Origin: an uncultured Hyphomicrobiales bacterium
GTDB lineage: Bacteria; Pseudomonadota; Alphaproteobacteria; Rhizobiales; Beijerinckiaceae
DNA: 64,000 nt
Reading direction: 5' to 3'
Assembly: GCA_903847605.1 (NCBI GenBank)
Contig: CAINED010000080.1
Coordinates: 1 to 64,000 of the forward strand
Positions 16,030-24,389 of this stretch are shown in pieces. How positions within the stretch are numbered: the first letter of the stretch is position 1; each line of letters begins with the position of its first letter. The notes beneath the pieces are model-generated. The model did not search any database, had not been told where the DNA came from, and was given only the letters and a program-made list of their open reading frames with translations. The position numbers and the translations under genes are program-made.

Positions 16030-16484
16030 TGTATCCTCCTGACCAATTGTCAGATCCAAGTTTCGACGCATCGCGAAAAAAATCACCGGCCAGGCCGCAT
16101 CACCAAAGTCGATGTTCTCCCGAGATCGAAGAGCGAGGCTCCACGATAGCGAAAAGATACATCATCCGCGATTGCGGTCAACGACTTATACGTGGCCGGA
16201 AATGCCGGTCGGCATGCGCCCGCGGCGAAAGCGGTATTAAGCTTTTCACTGTGTTACCGGCGTTTTTCGCATTCGTTGGCCGCGAATGGGCGGCGTTAAC
16301 CTTTGTGGCGGCGCTCAGGACCGAGTCCGGTGTGTGCGTTTGCGCACGCGGCGATCCGCCCTTCTTCGCGCGAATGCCGGGAAAGAGCCGCCGCTCTGTC
16401 ACATTCGCGCGAATCGACAAGCATCCGGCACCGTGAGAAAACCCTCGCGTCCACCCGAACGGGTTACAAGGGGGTTATCCTGAT
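16030..16484. other. Intergenic region upstream of the RiPP-like operon and the GlcG-like gene
   Basis: 455 bp between divergent genes. It must hold promoters for both directions. The 40 bp before the precursor include AGGAGG (16033-16038). The 25 bp before the GlcG-like gene include AAGGGGG. I see no RNA gene, no long inverted repeat and no convincing small ORF; open frames here are unsupported by ribosome sites. Confidence 0.6.
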
Positions 16485-16916
16485 ATGAGCGAACTGACGC
16501 TTGCTGCGGCGCAAACCATCGTATCGACGGCGCTGAAACACGCCCGCGACAATAATTACAATCCGATCGCCATCGTGGTGCTCGACGGACGCGGCTCGCT
16601 GAAAGCCAGCGCCGCCGAAGACAATACCAGCCTGATGCGCTGGAAGGTCGCCTTCGGCAAGGCATGGGGCGCTGTGGCCTGGGGCGCCGGCTCCAAGCGC
16701 ATCGAGAAAATCGCGGTCGAGCGCCCGCATTTCATGGCGGCGGCGGCTCATCTCATGGATGGCGGCATTCTTCCGGTCGGCGGCGGCGTGCTGATCCGCG
16801 ACAAGGACAAGAAGATCATCGGCGCGGTCGGCATATCCGGCGACACGTCGGACAATGACGAGGCTGCGGGCGCAGCGGGCATTCGCGCGGCCGGCCACGA
16901 GGCGGACGGCGGCTAA
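16485..16916 (+). CDS. GlcG/HbpS family heme-degrading-domain protein
   Basis: A 143-residue single-domain protein of the GlcG/HbpS (DUF336) family. The N-terminus MSELTLAAAQTIVSTALKHA and the IAIVVLDGRGSLKA segment are typical, as are GGILPVGGGVLIRD and GAVGISGDTSDNDE near the C-terminus. Members bind heme, corrinoids or small organic cofactors, or act as accessory proteins in glycolate and diol metabolism; the ligand here is unknown. There is no signal peptide, so it acts in the cytoplasm. It is divergent from the RiPP-like operon. Length and motifs are complete. Confidence 0.88.
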   Translation: MSELTLAAAQTIVSTALKHARDNNYNPIAIVVLDGRGSLKASAAEDNTSLMRWKVAFGKAWGAVAWGAGSKRIEKIAVERPHFMAAAAHLMDGGILPVGGGVLIRDKDKKIIGAVGISGDTSDNDEAAGAAGIRAAGHEADGG

Positions 16917-17084
16917 ACGCGCCTTGTAACTTTTCCAACTTGGACGTGACGGCCTCTTTCGCTCCCAATTGCGTCACTTTCCCGTCAGCTTTCTCCGCTA
17001 GGAGAACTTCGGGCATGGGCGGATGCAACCGGATATCTCCGGGCGCGTCGTGTGACTGACGACATTGGAAACAAGGAGGCCGCC

Positions 17085-17414
17085 ATGCTCCGCATGGAAA
17101 TCATTCGCACGTGTTCCAATCAGGCTGTGGCCGCAGCCGCCCTCCGCTCGCTGGGCGGCGCGTTTTGCACCCGCATGGAATTGCTTGCAGGCGCACATGA
17201 TCTGCCGCCGGGCGCCTATGCCGCTTCGCTCGTCGCGCAATTCGCGGCCGACGCCAGCGAGGACGACTGGTACGCCCTCGGAAACGCCATCGCCCGCCGC
17301 GACATGCCGGTGCTCGCCGGATTGCGCTTCATTCTCGAAAGCATGATCGACGGGGATGATGGCCGTGACGTTCAGGTCGCGACCGAAAGCTCGAGGCGCA
17401 GTCTTGCAGCGTGA
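17085..17414 (+). CDS. Hypothetical protein
   Basis: A 109-residue protein that I do not recognise. The start at 17085 has a strong AAGGAGG site 6 bases upstream; the in-frame GTG at 17052 adds 11 residues and lacks one. The sequence is soluble and mixed: MLRMEIIRTCSNQAVAAAAL at the start, then AFCTRMELLAGAHDL, an acidic middle (AADASEDDWYALGNAI), and a helix GLRFILESMIDGDDG. Two cysteines (positions 10 and 29) are present. It stands alone between the GlcG-like gene and the convergent DUF934 gene. No domain or function is evident. Confidence 0.7.
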   Translation: MLRMEIIRTCSNQAVAAAALRSLGGAFCTRMELLAGAHDLPPGAYAASLVAQFAADASEDDWYALGNAIARRDMPVLAGLRFILESMIDGDDGRDVQVATESSRRSLAA

Positions 17415-17470
17415 TTGCTGGTGGATGAATTAAATTCGGCGCTCGTACAATTTCGGGCGGGCGATGCTAC

Positions 17471-17974
17471 TTAATTCGTGCGTCTCAACCATGGCCGCGT
17501 TCCCGCAGGCGCTTCCTTCGACACGGCAGGCTGGTAGTATTGCGAGTAGCGGGTGTACGAGCCCTCGCGCAATTGCTTCTCGGTCACTGGATTGTCGATT
17601 TCGAAGGCGTCGAAGCCGCAGCGTTCCATCATCTGAATCTGGTCGATCAAGACTTCGCCGACGGCGCGGATTTCACCGGTAAAGCCGTAGCGCGTGCGTA
17701 GCAGCTGTGCGGTCGAGAAGTGGCGGCCGTCGCCGAACTTCGGAAACACCAGCGCGATCAGGCTCAGGCGCGAGAGATCTTCCGCATAGTCCGAGATTGG
17801 CGTGCCCGGCTCGATGCGAACGCCGATCGGCGCATTGGAGCCATCGAAGATATTGCGTTCCGCCTTCCACCAGTCGAGCGGCATGACGACATGGCCGGAC
17901 GGCGGCACGTCCTCGCCTTCCGCAACGCTACGCCATGGGTCTGCAACAAAACTGCCGTTCCTGTAGAGCGCCAT
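17471..17974 (-). CDS. DUF934 family protein of sulfite reduction
   Basis: A 167-residue protein of the DUF934 family, which is almost always beside sulfite reductase in proteobacteria and is thought to help assimilatory sulfate reduction. Typical segments are VVMPLDWWKAERNIF, DLSRLSLIALVFPKFGDGRHF, LLRTRYGFTGEIRAVGEVL, and DQIQMMERCGFDAFE. Its start lies 1 bp from the cysI stop on the same strand, so translation is coupled. In related genomes cysH usually sits between the two; here it is absent. A biochemical role is not established. Confidence 0.92.
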   Translation of the reverse strand: MALYRNGSFVADPWRSVAEGEDVPPSGHVVMPLDWWKAERNIFDGSNAPIGVRIEPGTPISDYAEDLSRLSLIALVFPKFGDGRHFSTAQLLRTRYGFTGEIRAVGEVLIDQIQMMERCGFDAFEIDNPVTEKQLREGSYTRYSQYYQPAVSKEAPAGTRPWLRRTN

Positions 17975-17975
17975 T

Positions 17976-19649
17976 TCAGATCGCAGCTCCCGTGTCGCGC
18001 TGGTAGAGCGCTTCCTTGAACGGCTTCATGCCCACGCGCCGATAGGCCGTGAGAAAATCCTCGTTCTTGTCCGTGCGCAGGGCGAGATAAGTGTCGACGA
18101 TCGTTTCGATGGCGTCCGTCACCTGATCGGTGGAGAAGCCCGGCCCGGTGATATCGCCGAGCGAGCAATTCTCGTCGCCCGAGCCGCCGAGCGTGATCTG
18201 GTAGGTCTCGACGCCCTTGCGTTCGAGTCCGAGAATGCCGATGTGGCCGACGTGATGATGGCCGCAGGCATTGATGCAGCCGGATATCTTGATCTTCAAT
18301 TCGCCGATATCCGCAGCCTTCCGGCTTTCGCCAAAACGCTCGGAAATGCGCTGCGCAATGGGGATCGAACGCGCGGTGGCGAGCGCACAGTAATCGAGGC
18401 CGGGACAGGCGATGATATCCGTCACGAGCCCCGCATTGGCGGTCGCCAAGCCCTGCTTTTTCAGCGCATCGTAAACTGTGGGAATTTCGTCGAGCGCGAC
18501 ATGGGGCAGCACCAGGTTCTGCTCGTGCGAGACGCGCAACTCATCCTGCGAATAGCTATTCGCGAGATCGGCGACGGCGTCCATCTGGTCGGCTGTCGCA
18601 TCGCCGGGAATGCCGCCAATGGGCTTCAGGGAAATCGTGACGATGCCATAGCCGGCGCGCTTGTGCGCGGCGACGTTGGTCTTGAGGAAGGCCGCAAAAT
18701 GCGGATCGCTCTGCCGGCGCGCTTCCAGCTTTTCGGATTTCGCGGCGCGCGCCGCAAGATCGGGCATCGCGAAATAGGCCTTGATGCGGTCGACCTCCGC
18801 CTGCGGCAGGCCGAGAATCTCCGTGCCGGCTTCCGCGAATTCCTTCTCCACGGCGGCGCGCATCTCTTCGGCGCCCTTCTCGTGCACGAGGATTTTGATG
18901 CGGGCCTTGTACTTGTTGTCGCGCCGTCCCTCGAGATTGTAGACGCGCACGATCGCCTGCGAATAGGCGAGCAGATCCTTCACGGGCAGGAAGTCGCGGA
19001 TCTTGTTCGCGATCATCGGCGTGCGGCCCTGGCCGCCGCCGACATAGACCGCAAATCCGACCTCGCCCTTGTCGTTGCGCACGATGTGATAGCCGATGTC
19101 GTGCACCTGCACGGCGGCGCGATCCTTCGGCGCGCCAGTGACGGCGATCTTGAATTTGCGCGGCAGGAAGGTGAATTCCGGATGCACCGTCGACCATTGC
19201 CTGAGTATCTCGGCATAGGGGCGCGGGTCTTCGATCTCGTCCGCGGCAGCGCCGGCGAAATGGTCGGCCGTCACGTTGCGGATGCAATTGCCCGAAGTCT
19301 GGATGGCGTGCATTTCGACGGTCGCGAGATCGTCGAGAATAGCAGGCACGTCCTTCAGCGCCGGCCAGTTGTACTGGATGTTCTGCCGCGTCGTGAAATG
19401 GCCATAGCCGCGGTCGTATTTACGCGCGATATGCGCGAGCATGTGCATCTGCTTCGAGCTCAGCGTGCCGTAGGGAACGGCAACGCGCAGCATGTAGGCA
19501 TGCAGTTGCAGGTAGAGGCCGTTCATCAGCCGGTGCGGCCGGAACTGCTCTTCAGTCATCTCGCCGGTGAGGCGGCGTGACACCTGATCTCGGAACTGGG
19601 CGACGCGCTCGGCTACGAAGCCGGCGTCGAATTCGTCATATCGATACAT
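17976..19649 (-). CDS. cysI: Sulfite reductase hemoprotein (nitrite/sulfite reductase family)
   Basis: Siroheme and 4Fe-4S enzyme reducing sulfite to sulfide for cysteine synthesis, 557 residues. The cluster and siroheme ligands are CPGLDYC (Cys415 and Cys421) and SGCINACGHHH (Cys458 and Cys462). N-terminal MYRYDEFDAGFVAERVAQF and KQMHMLAHIARKYDRGYGHF are typical of the alphaproteobacterial ferredoxin- or flavoprotein-linked form. The start overlaps the upstream DUF2849 gene by 14 bp, and DUF934 follows directly, so the three form one operon. No flavoprotein subunit (CysJ), CysG or CysH is present here. Confidence 0.95.
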   Translation of the reverse strand: MYRYDEFDAGFVAERVAQFRDQVSRRLTGEMTEEQFRPHRLMNGLYLQLHAYMLRVAVPYGTLSSKQMHMLAHIARKYDRGYGHFTTRQNIQYNWPALKDVPAILDDLATVEMHAIQTSGNCIRNVTADHFAGAAADEIEDPRPYAEILRQWSTVHPEFTFLPRKFKIAVTGAPKDRAAVQVHDIGYHIVRNDKGEVGFAVYVGGGQGRTPMIANKIRDFLPVKDLLAYSQAIVRVYNLEGRRDNKYKARIKILVHEKGAEEMRAAVEKEFAEAGTEILGLPQAEVDRIKAYFAMPDLAARAAKSEKLEARRQSDPHFAAFLKTNVAAHKRAGYGIVTISLKPIGGIPGDATADQMDAVADLANSYSQDELRVSHEQNLVLPHVALDEIPTVYDALKKQGLATANAGLVTDIIACPGLDYCALATARSIPIAQRISERFGESRKAADIGELKIKISGCINACGHHHVGHIGILGLERKGVETYQITLGGSGDENCSLGDITGPGFSTDQVTDAIETIVDTYLALRTDKNEDFLTAYRRVGMKPFKEALYQRDTGAAI

Positions 19650-19959
19650 CGTTCTGCTCGCTGGGGACGGGCGGGGCGGGCGCTTTTTGCGCCTGCAGGA
19701 TCGAGGGGCCGGAGAGGCGGACCCGGTCGCGCATGGTCACGGCTACAGGGCCATCCGGACCTTCCTTCAACTCCACCGGCTCGATTTCGACAACCTTGTT
19801 GGCGGCAAAATCGGCGCGCGCCTGTTCGAGGCCCTTTTCGAGGTCCTCTTTCGACGTGAAACGCATCGCCTTCGCGGCGGCAGTGGTCCATCCGCCTTCG
19901 GCGTCGCGGAAGACGATGAGCCCGTCAATCAGACGGTTGGCTGAGATGATGGTAAGCAT
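19636..19959 (-). CDS. DUF2849 family protein
   Basis: A 107-residue protein of the DUF2849 family, which accompanies sulfite reductase in Hyphomicrobiales and Rhodobacterales. The pattern ANRLIDGLIVFRDAEGGWT and the following helical part (EDLEKGLEQARADFAANKVV) are characteristic. The Pro/Ala-rich tail overlaps the start of cysI by 14 bp, implying coupled translation. Function is unknown. It is the first gene of the block; the promoter should lie in 19960-20107. Confidence 0.9.
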   Translation of the reverse strand: MLTIISANRLIDGLIVFRDAEGGWTTAAAKAMRFTSKEDLEKGLEQARADFAANKVVEIEPVELKEGPDGPVAVTMRDRVRLSGPSILQAQKAPAPPVPSEQNDVSI

Positions 19960-20107
19960 GGCTGTCGTTAGCGCTCTCTTGGCGCGCGAGCCATATCATT
20001 CAAATCACAGTTTTGGGAAGAAAATTATTATATAATACAATTTATGAATGTGTAAATGGCGAGCAGGATGAAATCTCCTGATCGCCGGTCTTTGCAGAAA
20101 GCGAAAA

Positions 20108-20440
20108 TCAGGCCTGGTCGTCGACCGCCGCTGTTGCGGCGTTCGATTTGACGGAGGCGATGCCTTTATCCCGCGAGGCCTCGGCCTTGTACATTTCGCT
20201 GGTGCCGATGACCTGGCCGTTGGCCGCCTTCAGGTTGAAATAGAATTGGCCGTTCTTGGCCGTCAGCTTGTCGTACCTCGCGTCGTCGCCAGCGTTTTTC
20301 TTAACGGATTCGATGCCGTTTTCGGCCGCCGGCTTGGTCGTGTAAGTTTCGCTGCGAAGGATTTGCTCGCCGTTGCCGGCGACCAGCCTGAAATCGAATT
20401 GGCCATTCGAAGTCTTCTTGAGCACGAATTTTCCCGCCAT
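20108..20440 (-). CDS. YegP-like DUF1508 protein, tandem domains
   Basis: A 110-residue protein with two copies of the DUF1508 (UPF0339) domain. The first is KFVLKKTSNGQFDFRLVAGNG...SETYTTKPAAENGIESVKK and the second KLTAKNGQFYFNLKAANGQ...SEMYKAEASRDKGIASVKS. E. coli YegP has the same two-domain layout. The fold is a small beta-rich domain of unknown function, sometimes called stress-related. It has its own promoter region on both sides and is probably monocistronic, with GGGAGGG just before the ATG. Confidence 0.93.
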   Translation of the reverse strand: MAGKFVLKKTSNGQFDFRLVAGNGEQILRSETYTTKPAAENGIESVKKNAGDDARYDKLTAKNGQFYFNLKAANGQVIGTSEMYKAEASRDKGIASVKSNAATAAVDDQA

Positions 20441-20565
20441 TTGACCCTCCCGAGGTTGAACTGAGCGGGCCAGCTTAAGCTATTCGCGGCGCTTTCGGGA
20501 GTCCGCTCGTGCTCTTGAGACTGAAGGCGGGCTGATTTCTTCGGGAATTTGCGATAGCAGTACCT

Positions 20566-21564
20566 GTGCAGAAGTTTTCGCCCCATCGCTTCTCCGTCGC
20601 CCCCATGATGGACTGGACGGATCGCCACTGCCGGTACTTTCACCGGCTGCTGACGCGCCGCGCCCGGCTCTATACGGAAATGGTGACGACGGGCGCGATT
20701 ATCTACGGGCCACGCGACCGGCTGTTGCGCTTCGATCCATTCGAACAGCCCGTGGCGGTGCAACTCGGAGGCAGCGGTCCCGCACACCTCGCGCAATGCG
20801 CGCGCATTTGCGAAGACTATGGCTATGCCGAGATCAATATGAATTGCGGTTGCCCGTCCGACCGCGTGCAGAACGGCGCGTTCGGCGCGTGCCTGATGCG
20901 CGAGCCGAAACTCGTCGGCGATTGCATCGCCGCGATGAAGGCGGCGGTGAAAATTCCGGTGACTGTAAAATGCCGCATCGGCGTCGACGATCAGGAGCCG
21001 CGCGAGGCGCTCTGGGCGATGGCGCAGAGCGTTGTCGCGGCCGGCGCAGATGCGCTTGTCGTTCATGCACGCAAGGCGTGGCTGCAGGGCTTGTCGCCGA
21101 AGGAAAATCGCGACGTGCCGCCGCTCGATTACGATCTCGTTTATGCGTTGAAGCGCGACTATCCGCATGTGCCCATCGGCATCAACGGCGGCATACACGC
21201 GCTCGACGAGGCCAAGACGCATCTGGAACTTCTCGACGGCGTGATGATGGGCCGCGCCGCCTATCAGAACCCCGGCCTGTTGCTGGAGGTCGACGCCGCG
21301 CTCTTCGGCGAACCCGCGCCGTTCGACAACATGTTCGACGCGATCGAGGCTTACGAACCTTATATCGCCTCGCAACTCGCCGCTGGCGAGCGTCTGCACG
21401 ACATGGTCAGGCATATCCTTGGCTGCTTTGCCGGCCAGCCCGGCGCACGCCAGTGGCGGCGGCATCTGTCCACGGAAGCGCCAAAGCGCGGGGCGGGGAT
21501 CGAGGTGCTGCGGGAGGCGCTGGCGCATTTGAAGCGCGAAGCTGCAAGATTAGCGGCGGAGTAG
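20566..21564 (+). CDS. dusA: tRNA-dihydrouridine(20/20a) synthase
   Basis: FMN enzyme reducing uridines 20/20a in the tRNA D-loop, 332 residues. RFSVAPMMDWTDRHCRYFHR at the N-terminus marks the DusA subgroup. The segment NMNCGCPSDRVQNGAFGACL contains the catalytic Cys109, and SCR-like KCRIGVDDQE and VHARKAWLQGLSPKENR follow. FMN phosphate binding is at GINGGI and MGRAAYQNP. The start is a GTG at 20566; there is no better upstream ATG in frame. It is divergent from the YegP-like gene. Confidence 0.96.
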   Translation: MQKFSPHRFSVAPMMDWTDRHCRYFHRLLTRRARLYTEMVTTGAIIYGPRDRLLRFDPFEQPVAVQLGGSGPAHLAQCARICEDYGYAEINMNCGCPSDRVQNGAFGACLMREPKLVGDCIAAMKAAVKIPVTVKCRIGVDDQEPREALWAMAQSVVAAGADALVVHARKAWLQGLSPKENRDVPPLDYDLVYALKRDYPHVPIGINGGIHALDEAKTHLELLDGVMMGRAAYQNPGLLLEVDAALFGEPAPFDNMFDAIEAYEPYIASQLAAGERLHDMVRHILGCFAGQPGARQWRRHLSTEAPKRGAGIEVLREALAHLKREAARLAAE

Positions 21565-21638
21565 CCTGCCGGCGACAAGTGGGAGGACATCGGAACGTTT
21601 CCGTGTTAAAGTCTACCGCTGCACAAACTGATGTATAA

Positions 21639-21833
21639 ATGAAAGTTCGGGATATACTTATATTACTTGAATCAGACGGATGGTACCTTGTGGCGACACG
21701 GGGCAGCCACAGACAATACAAGCACGGAGACAAGAGCGGTCGTGTGACGGTCGCGTGCAAGCCATCTGATGACATTGCGCCGGGCACTCTAAACTCAATA
21801 TTGAAGCAAGCTCGCCTTAAGGAATCAAAGTGA
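21639..21833 (+). CDS. hicA: HicA family mRNA interferase toxin
   Basis: A 64-residue double-stranded-RNA-binding-fold toxin that cleaves mRNA and blocks translation. The pattern MKVRDILILLESDGWYLVATRGSHRQYKH, with His24 in GSH as catalytic residue, is standard for HicA, as is the C-terminal APGTLNSILKQA. Its stop overlaps the antitoxin start by one base (TGATG). The type II toxin-antitoxin pair is complete, sits downstream of dusA on the same strand and is small enough to be a recent arrival, although base composition is not obviously odd except for more A+T around 21640-21840. Confidence 0.93.
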   Translation: MKVRDILILLESDGWYLVATRGSHRQYKHGDKSGRVTVACKPSDDIAPGTLNSILKQARLKESK

Positions 21834-22039
21834 TGCGCTACGCAGTGGTGATCGAGAAGGCAGGCAGTAATTTTTCGGCCTATGTGCCGGATTTGCCGGG
21901 TTGTGTCGCTTCCGGAGAAACAATTTCGGAAACAGAAGAGAATATTCGCGATGCTATCCGATTTCACATTGATGGGTTGCGAGAAGACAATTTGCCGGTC
22001 CCGGCCCCAAGCAGCATTGCCGAATATGTCGAAGCTTAG
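21833..22039 (+). CDS. hicB: HicB family antitoxin
   Basis: A 68-residue antitoxin neutralising HicA. The HicB fold is clear: MRYAVVIEKAGSNFSAYVPDLPGCVASG, then ETEENIRDAIRFHIDGL. This is the short form without an extra DNA-binding domain, so autoregulation, if any, would need the complex. The ATG at 21833 overlaps the hicA stop; a GTG at 21830 would add one residue. It converges on the MATE gene with a 12-bp gap. Confidence 0.93.
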   Translation: MRYAVVIEKAGSNFSAYVPDLPGCVASGETISETEENIRDAIRFHIDGLREDNLPVPAPSSIAEYVEA

Positions 22040-22051
22040 CAGCTTCAGGTT

Positions 22052-23407
22052 CTACCCCCTCGCCCCCCATTTCGACACATAAACCGACAGCGCGCACGAC
22101 AAGCCATAGGCCACCATCGCGAAGGCGACGAGCGTGAACATCATCCAGGCCGGCGCGTTGTTGATGGCGAGCAGCCAGCCGCCAACGGCGATGATCGCAA
22201 AGCGCAGCGTGCCCGCAAGCACCGGCCCCAAAATTTTGCCCGACCCTTGCGAGGCGAAATAAAGCCCGTGTCCCAGTCCGAACAGCGCGAAGGCCGGGCC
22301 GGCGATGCGTAGATAAAGATCGGCGGAGGCGAGCACGCTCGCGTCTGCACTGAACATGTTCGACCACAGCCACGGTGCGATGGCGACCGTAAGGCCGATG
22401 ACTCCCACAAGCGCCGCCGACAGCAGGCCGCCCGTCCATGCGACCTTGTAGGCGCGCGCCACGTTCTTGGCGCCGATGGCCATGCCGACCAGCGGCACGC
22501 ATGCCCCGCCGAAAGCGAAAGTGATGGGGATCAGCAAAAATTCCAGCCGTGCGCCTATGCCATAGCCCGCCAGCGCCTGTTCGCCGAACCAGGCCATCAG
22601 CCGCGTCAGCACCAGCACGGTCGCGATCGTCTGCACCGGCGAGATCAGCGCGACGGCGCCGACTTTGAGAATGTCGGCAAATCTCTCCCGTTTGAGAGCA
22701 AAGCCGCGCCACACCAGCCCCACCCGCGTGCGCCCTGATGTCAGAATCCACACCATGAAAACCACGCCGAGGATGTTCGCGAGCACCTGCCCGAAAGCGA
22801 CGCCTGCCATCCCCATTTTCGGAAACGGTCCGATGCCAAGTCCCAGCCCGCCGCCGAAGACGATTTGCAAAACGGCTGTGCCAAGCATGGCGAATGCCGG
22901 AATCTTCATGTCGCCCATGCCGCGCACCGTGGCGGCAAGCGTGTTCGTCAGCCACATTGCCACAGCGCCCGCGAATACGATGTTCGAATAAGCCATCGCC
23001 TCGGCGAGCGGCGCGCCGGAGCCGCCGAGCAAGCGGTACATCCATTCACCGAACAGCAGGAACACCAGCGTGAATATGAGCCCGGCGATGATCGCGATCG
23101 CCACCGCATGCATGACCAGTGACTGCGCGCGCGCCTCATCGCCCGCGCCGAGCGCCCGCGCGATGGACGAGGCGACGCCACCGCCCATCGCGCCGGCCGA
23201 CATGGTGTTGAGGAGCATCACCATGGGAAAGACCAGCGCGAGACCTGCCAGCGCGGATGTGCCGAGCGCGCCGACATAGACCGTCTCTGCGACGCTGATC
23301 GCGGTCGCCGCCGTCATCGACAGAACATTGGGCGTCGCGAGCCGCACGACGAGCGGCAGAACGGGCGCTATAAGAAGTGGACTAGGCGGCTTTTGGGGAG
23401 CGTTCAC
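22052..23407 (-). CDS. MATE family efflux transporter
   Basis: Inner-membrane multidrug/toxin antiporter, 451 residues with about twelve helices, the normal size. Typical elements are LVVRLATPNVLSMTAATAIS in helix 1, SALAGLALVFPMVMLLNTMS in helix 2, and the second-half repeat GYGIGARLEFLLIPITFAFGGA followed by VGMAIGAKNVARAYK. The cation (H+ or Na+) and drug range cannot be read off. The gene converges on hicB. The long intergenic region upstream leads to the terminator of the next gene. Confidence 0.93.
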   Translation of the reverse strand: MNAPQKPPSPLLIAPVLPLVVRLATPNVLSMTAATAISVAETVYVGALGTSALAGLALVFPMVMLLNTMSAGAMGGGVASSIARALGAGDEARAQSLVMHAVAIAIIAGLIFTLVFLLFGEWMYRLLGGSGAPLAEAMAYSNIVFAGAVAMWLTNTLAATVRGMGDMKIPAFAMLGTAVLQIVFGGGLGLGIGPFPKMGMAGVAFGQVLANILGVVFMVWILTSGRTRVGLVWRGFALKRERFADILKVGAVALISPVQTIATVLVLTRLMAWFGEQALAGYGIGARLEFLLIPITFAFGGACVPLVGMAIGAKNVARAYKVAWTGGLLSAALVGVIGLTVAIAPWLWSNMFSADASVLASADLYLRIAGPAFALFGLGHGLYFASQGSGKILGPVLAGTLRFAIIAVGGWLLAINNAPAWMMFTLVAFAMVAYGLSCALSVYVSKWGARG

Positions 23408-23470
23408 TGGTGGGCTTTCGGCGCGCTCATTGCGCGCCAGCGCAGCCTATCTTCATTACGCCAAAACAAA

Positions 23471-23500
23471 AGCCCTCCGTTCTGCACGGAACGGAGGGCT
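23471..23500 (-). terminator. Rho-independent terminator
   Basis: Perfect 12-bp arms AGCCCTCCGTTC (23471-23482) and GAACGGAGGGCT (23489-23500), 6-base loop, and TTTTGTTTTGG following on the minus strand. It ends the secreted lectin-like gene that stops at 23526. Confidence 0.9.
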
Positions 23501-23525
23501 CTTATGCGTCAGCGAGAATGAAGCG

Positions 23526-24197
23526 TCAGTTCGCGGCGAAGCAGTAGAGATAGCCGTTGCCGCCGGTACGCACGAGCGAGGGACGGTCGCAACCGGCCGA
23601 GGGATGCGAGGCGTTCCACGAGCGCGAACCCGCATCGTCACGCAGGCCCATGCGGTCATGGTGGCCGACCATCGCCGAACCTTCCTTGTTCTTGGTCCAG
23701 TTGCCGCAGGTCAGGTCCTTGCCCGGAGGCGGCGCGGTGCCATCGGCCTGCGTTCCCGTGAGGATGTCGTGCTGGTTGATGAGGAAAAGACGGCTGGGCA
23801 CTTTTTTGCCAGTTTCCGTAAGACCGGTGTCTGTGTCGATCCCGCTCTTGTAGGTGTCGTGCAGATCCTCGAGATTTGCGGCGACGCGCGTTCCCATCGC
23901 ATTATGCCACGGCCCCTTGCCGATACGGTCGCGCGCGTTGACGGCAGGTTTGCCGTCCATCGCCTGCTGGCTGACATAGGCGCGCCATGTCTTGCCGCCG
24001 GCGCCCGCTTTCGCGGCGAGATCCTGGCAATGCTTGTCGGCGCCTTCGATGCCGCCGAAGTTTGCGCCATCTGGACCGGGCTGACTCGTGATGAAAAATG
24101 TCATGTCCGGAAACTGTGGCGGCTGCTGCTGCGCGTGCGCAGCGCTGACGAGGCCGAGCGCCAGAACAGCGCCAGAAAGTACGGCGAGTGTCTTCAT
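23526..24197 (-). CDS. Secreted protein with C-type-lectin-like (DUF1554-like) fold
   Basis: A 223-residue exported protein with a clear Sec signal (MKTLAVLSGAVLALGLVSAAHA). The mature part has ITSQPGPDGANFGGIEGADKHCQDLA, TWRAYVSQQ, TGTQADGT, CGNWTKNKEG, and a C-terminal GCDRPSLVRTGGNGYLYCFAAN. The order of Cys, the Trp-rich pieces and the ending resemble bacterial lectin-fold/collagenase-NC10-like secreted proteins. Four Cys would make two disulfides in the periplasm or outside. Ligand and role are unknown. AGGGAAGGAA precedes the ATG and a strong terminator follows, so it is monocistronic. Confidence 0.7.
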   Translation of the reverse strand: MKTLAVLSGAVLALGLVSAAHAQQQPPQFPDMTFFITSQPGPDGANFGGIEGADKHCQDLAAKAGAGGKTWRAYVSQQAMDGKPAVNARDRIGKGPWHNAMGTRVAANLEDLHDTYKSGIDTDTGLTETGKKVPSRLFLINQHDILTGTQADGTAPPPGKDLTCGNWTKNKEGSAMVGHHDRMGLRDDAGSRSWNASHPSAGCDRPSLVRTGGNGYLYCFAAN

Positions 24198-24290
24198 TTG
24201 AATTCCTTCCCTCCATCCGTCCGCATCGGACGTTGCGTCGCTAGAATGAAGTGAAGCTTCGTCCTTGTCGCTTCAAAAAATCTTGTACAT

Positions 24291-24306
24291 GTAACATTGT
24301 AACATT
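24291..24306. promoter_or_regulatory. Tandem GTAACATT direct repeat
   Basis: Two adjacent copies of GTAACATT (24291-24298 and 24299-24306) lie in the 192-bp divergent intergenic region. This AT-rich spot is a likely promoter or regulator-binding site for the permease or the secreted protein. No specific regulator is recognised. Confidence 0.4.
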
Positions 24307-24389
24307 CGGGTTGCGCAGATTTGGTCTTGCGATGCCCTGGCGCATGCCGCATGGCTGGCGCAACGAATGCCTGCCGGGCAGGGGGATAG

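Noticed and set aside
15465..16436. 323-residue plus-strand open frame over the RiPP-like precursor
   Set aside because: Arg/Ser-rich shadow without a ribosome site; the minus-strand precursor has AGGAGG and a Tat signal.
18243..19580. 445-residue plus-strand open frame opposite cysI
   Set aside because: Antisense shadow; cysI motifs are unambiguous on the other strand.
21639..22039. hicAB considered as the remnant of a mobile element
   Set aside because: No integrase, direct repeats or attachment site are visible around it; only a modest rise in A+T.
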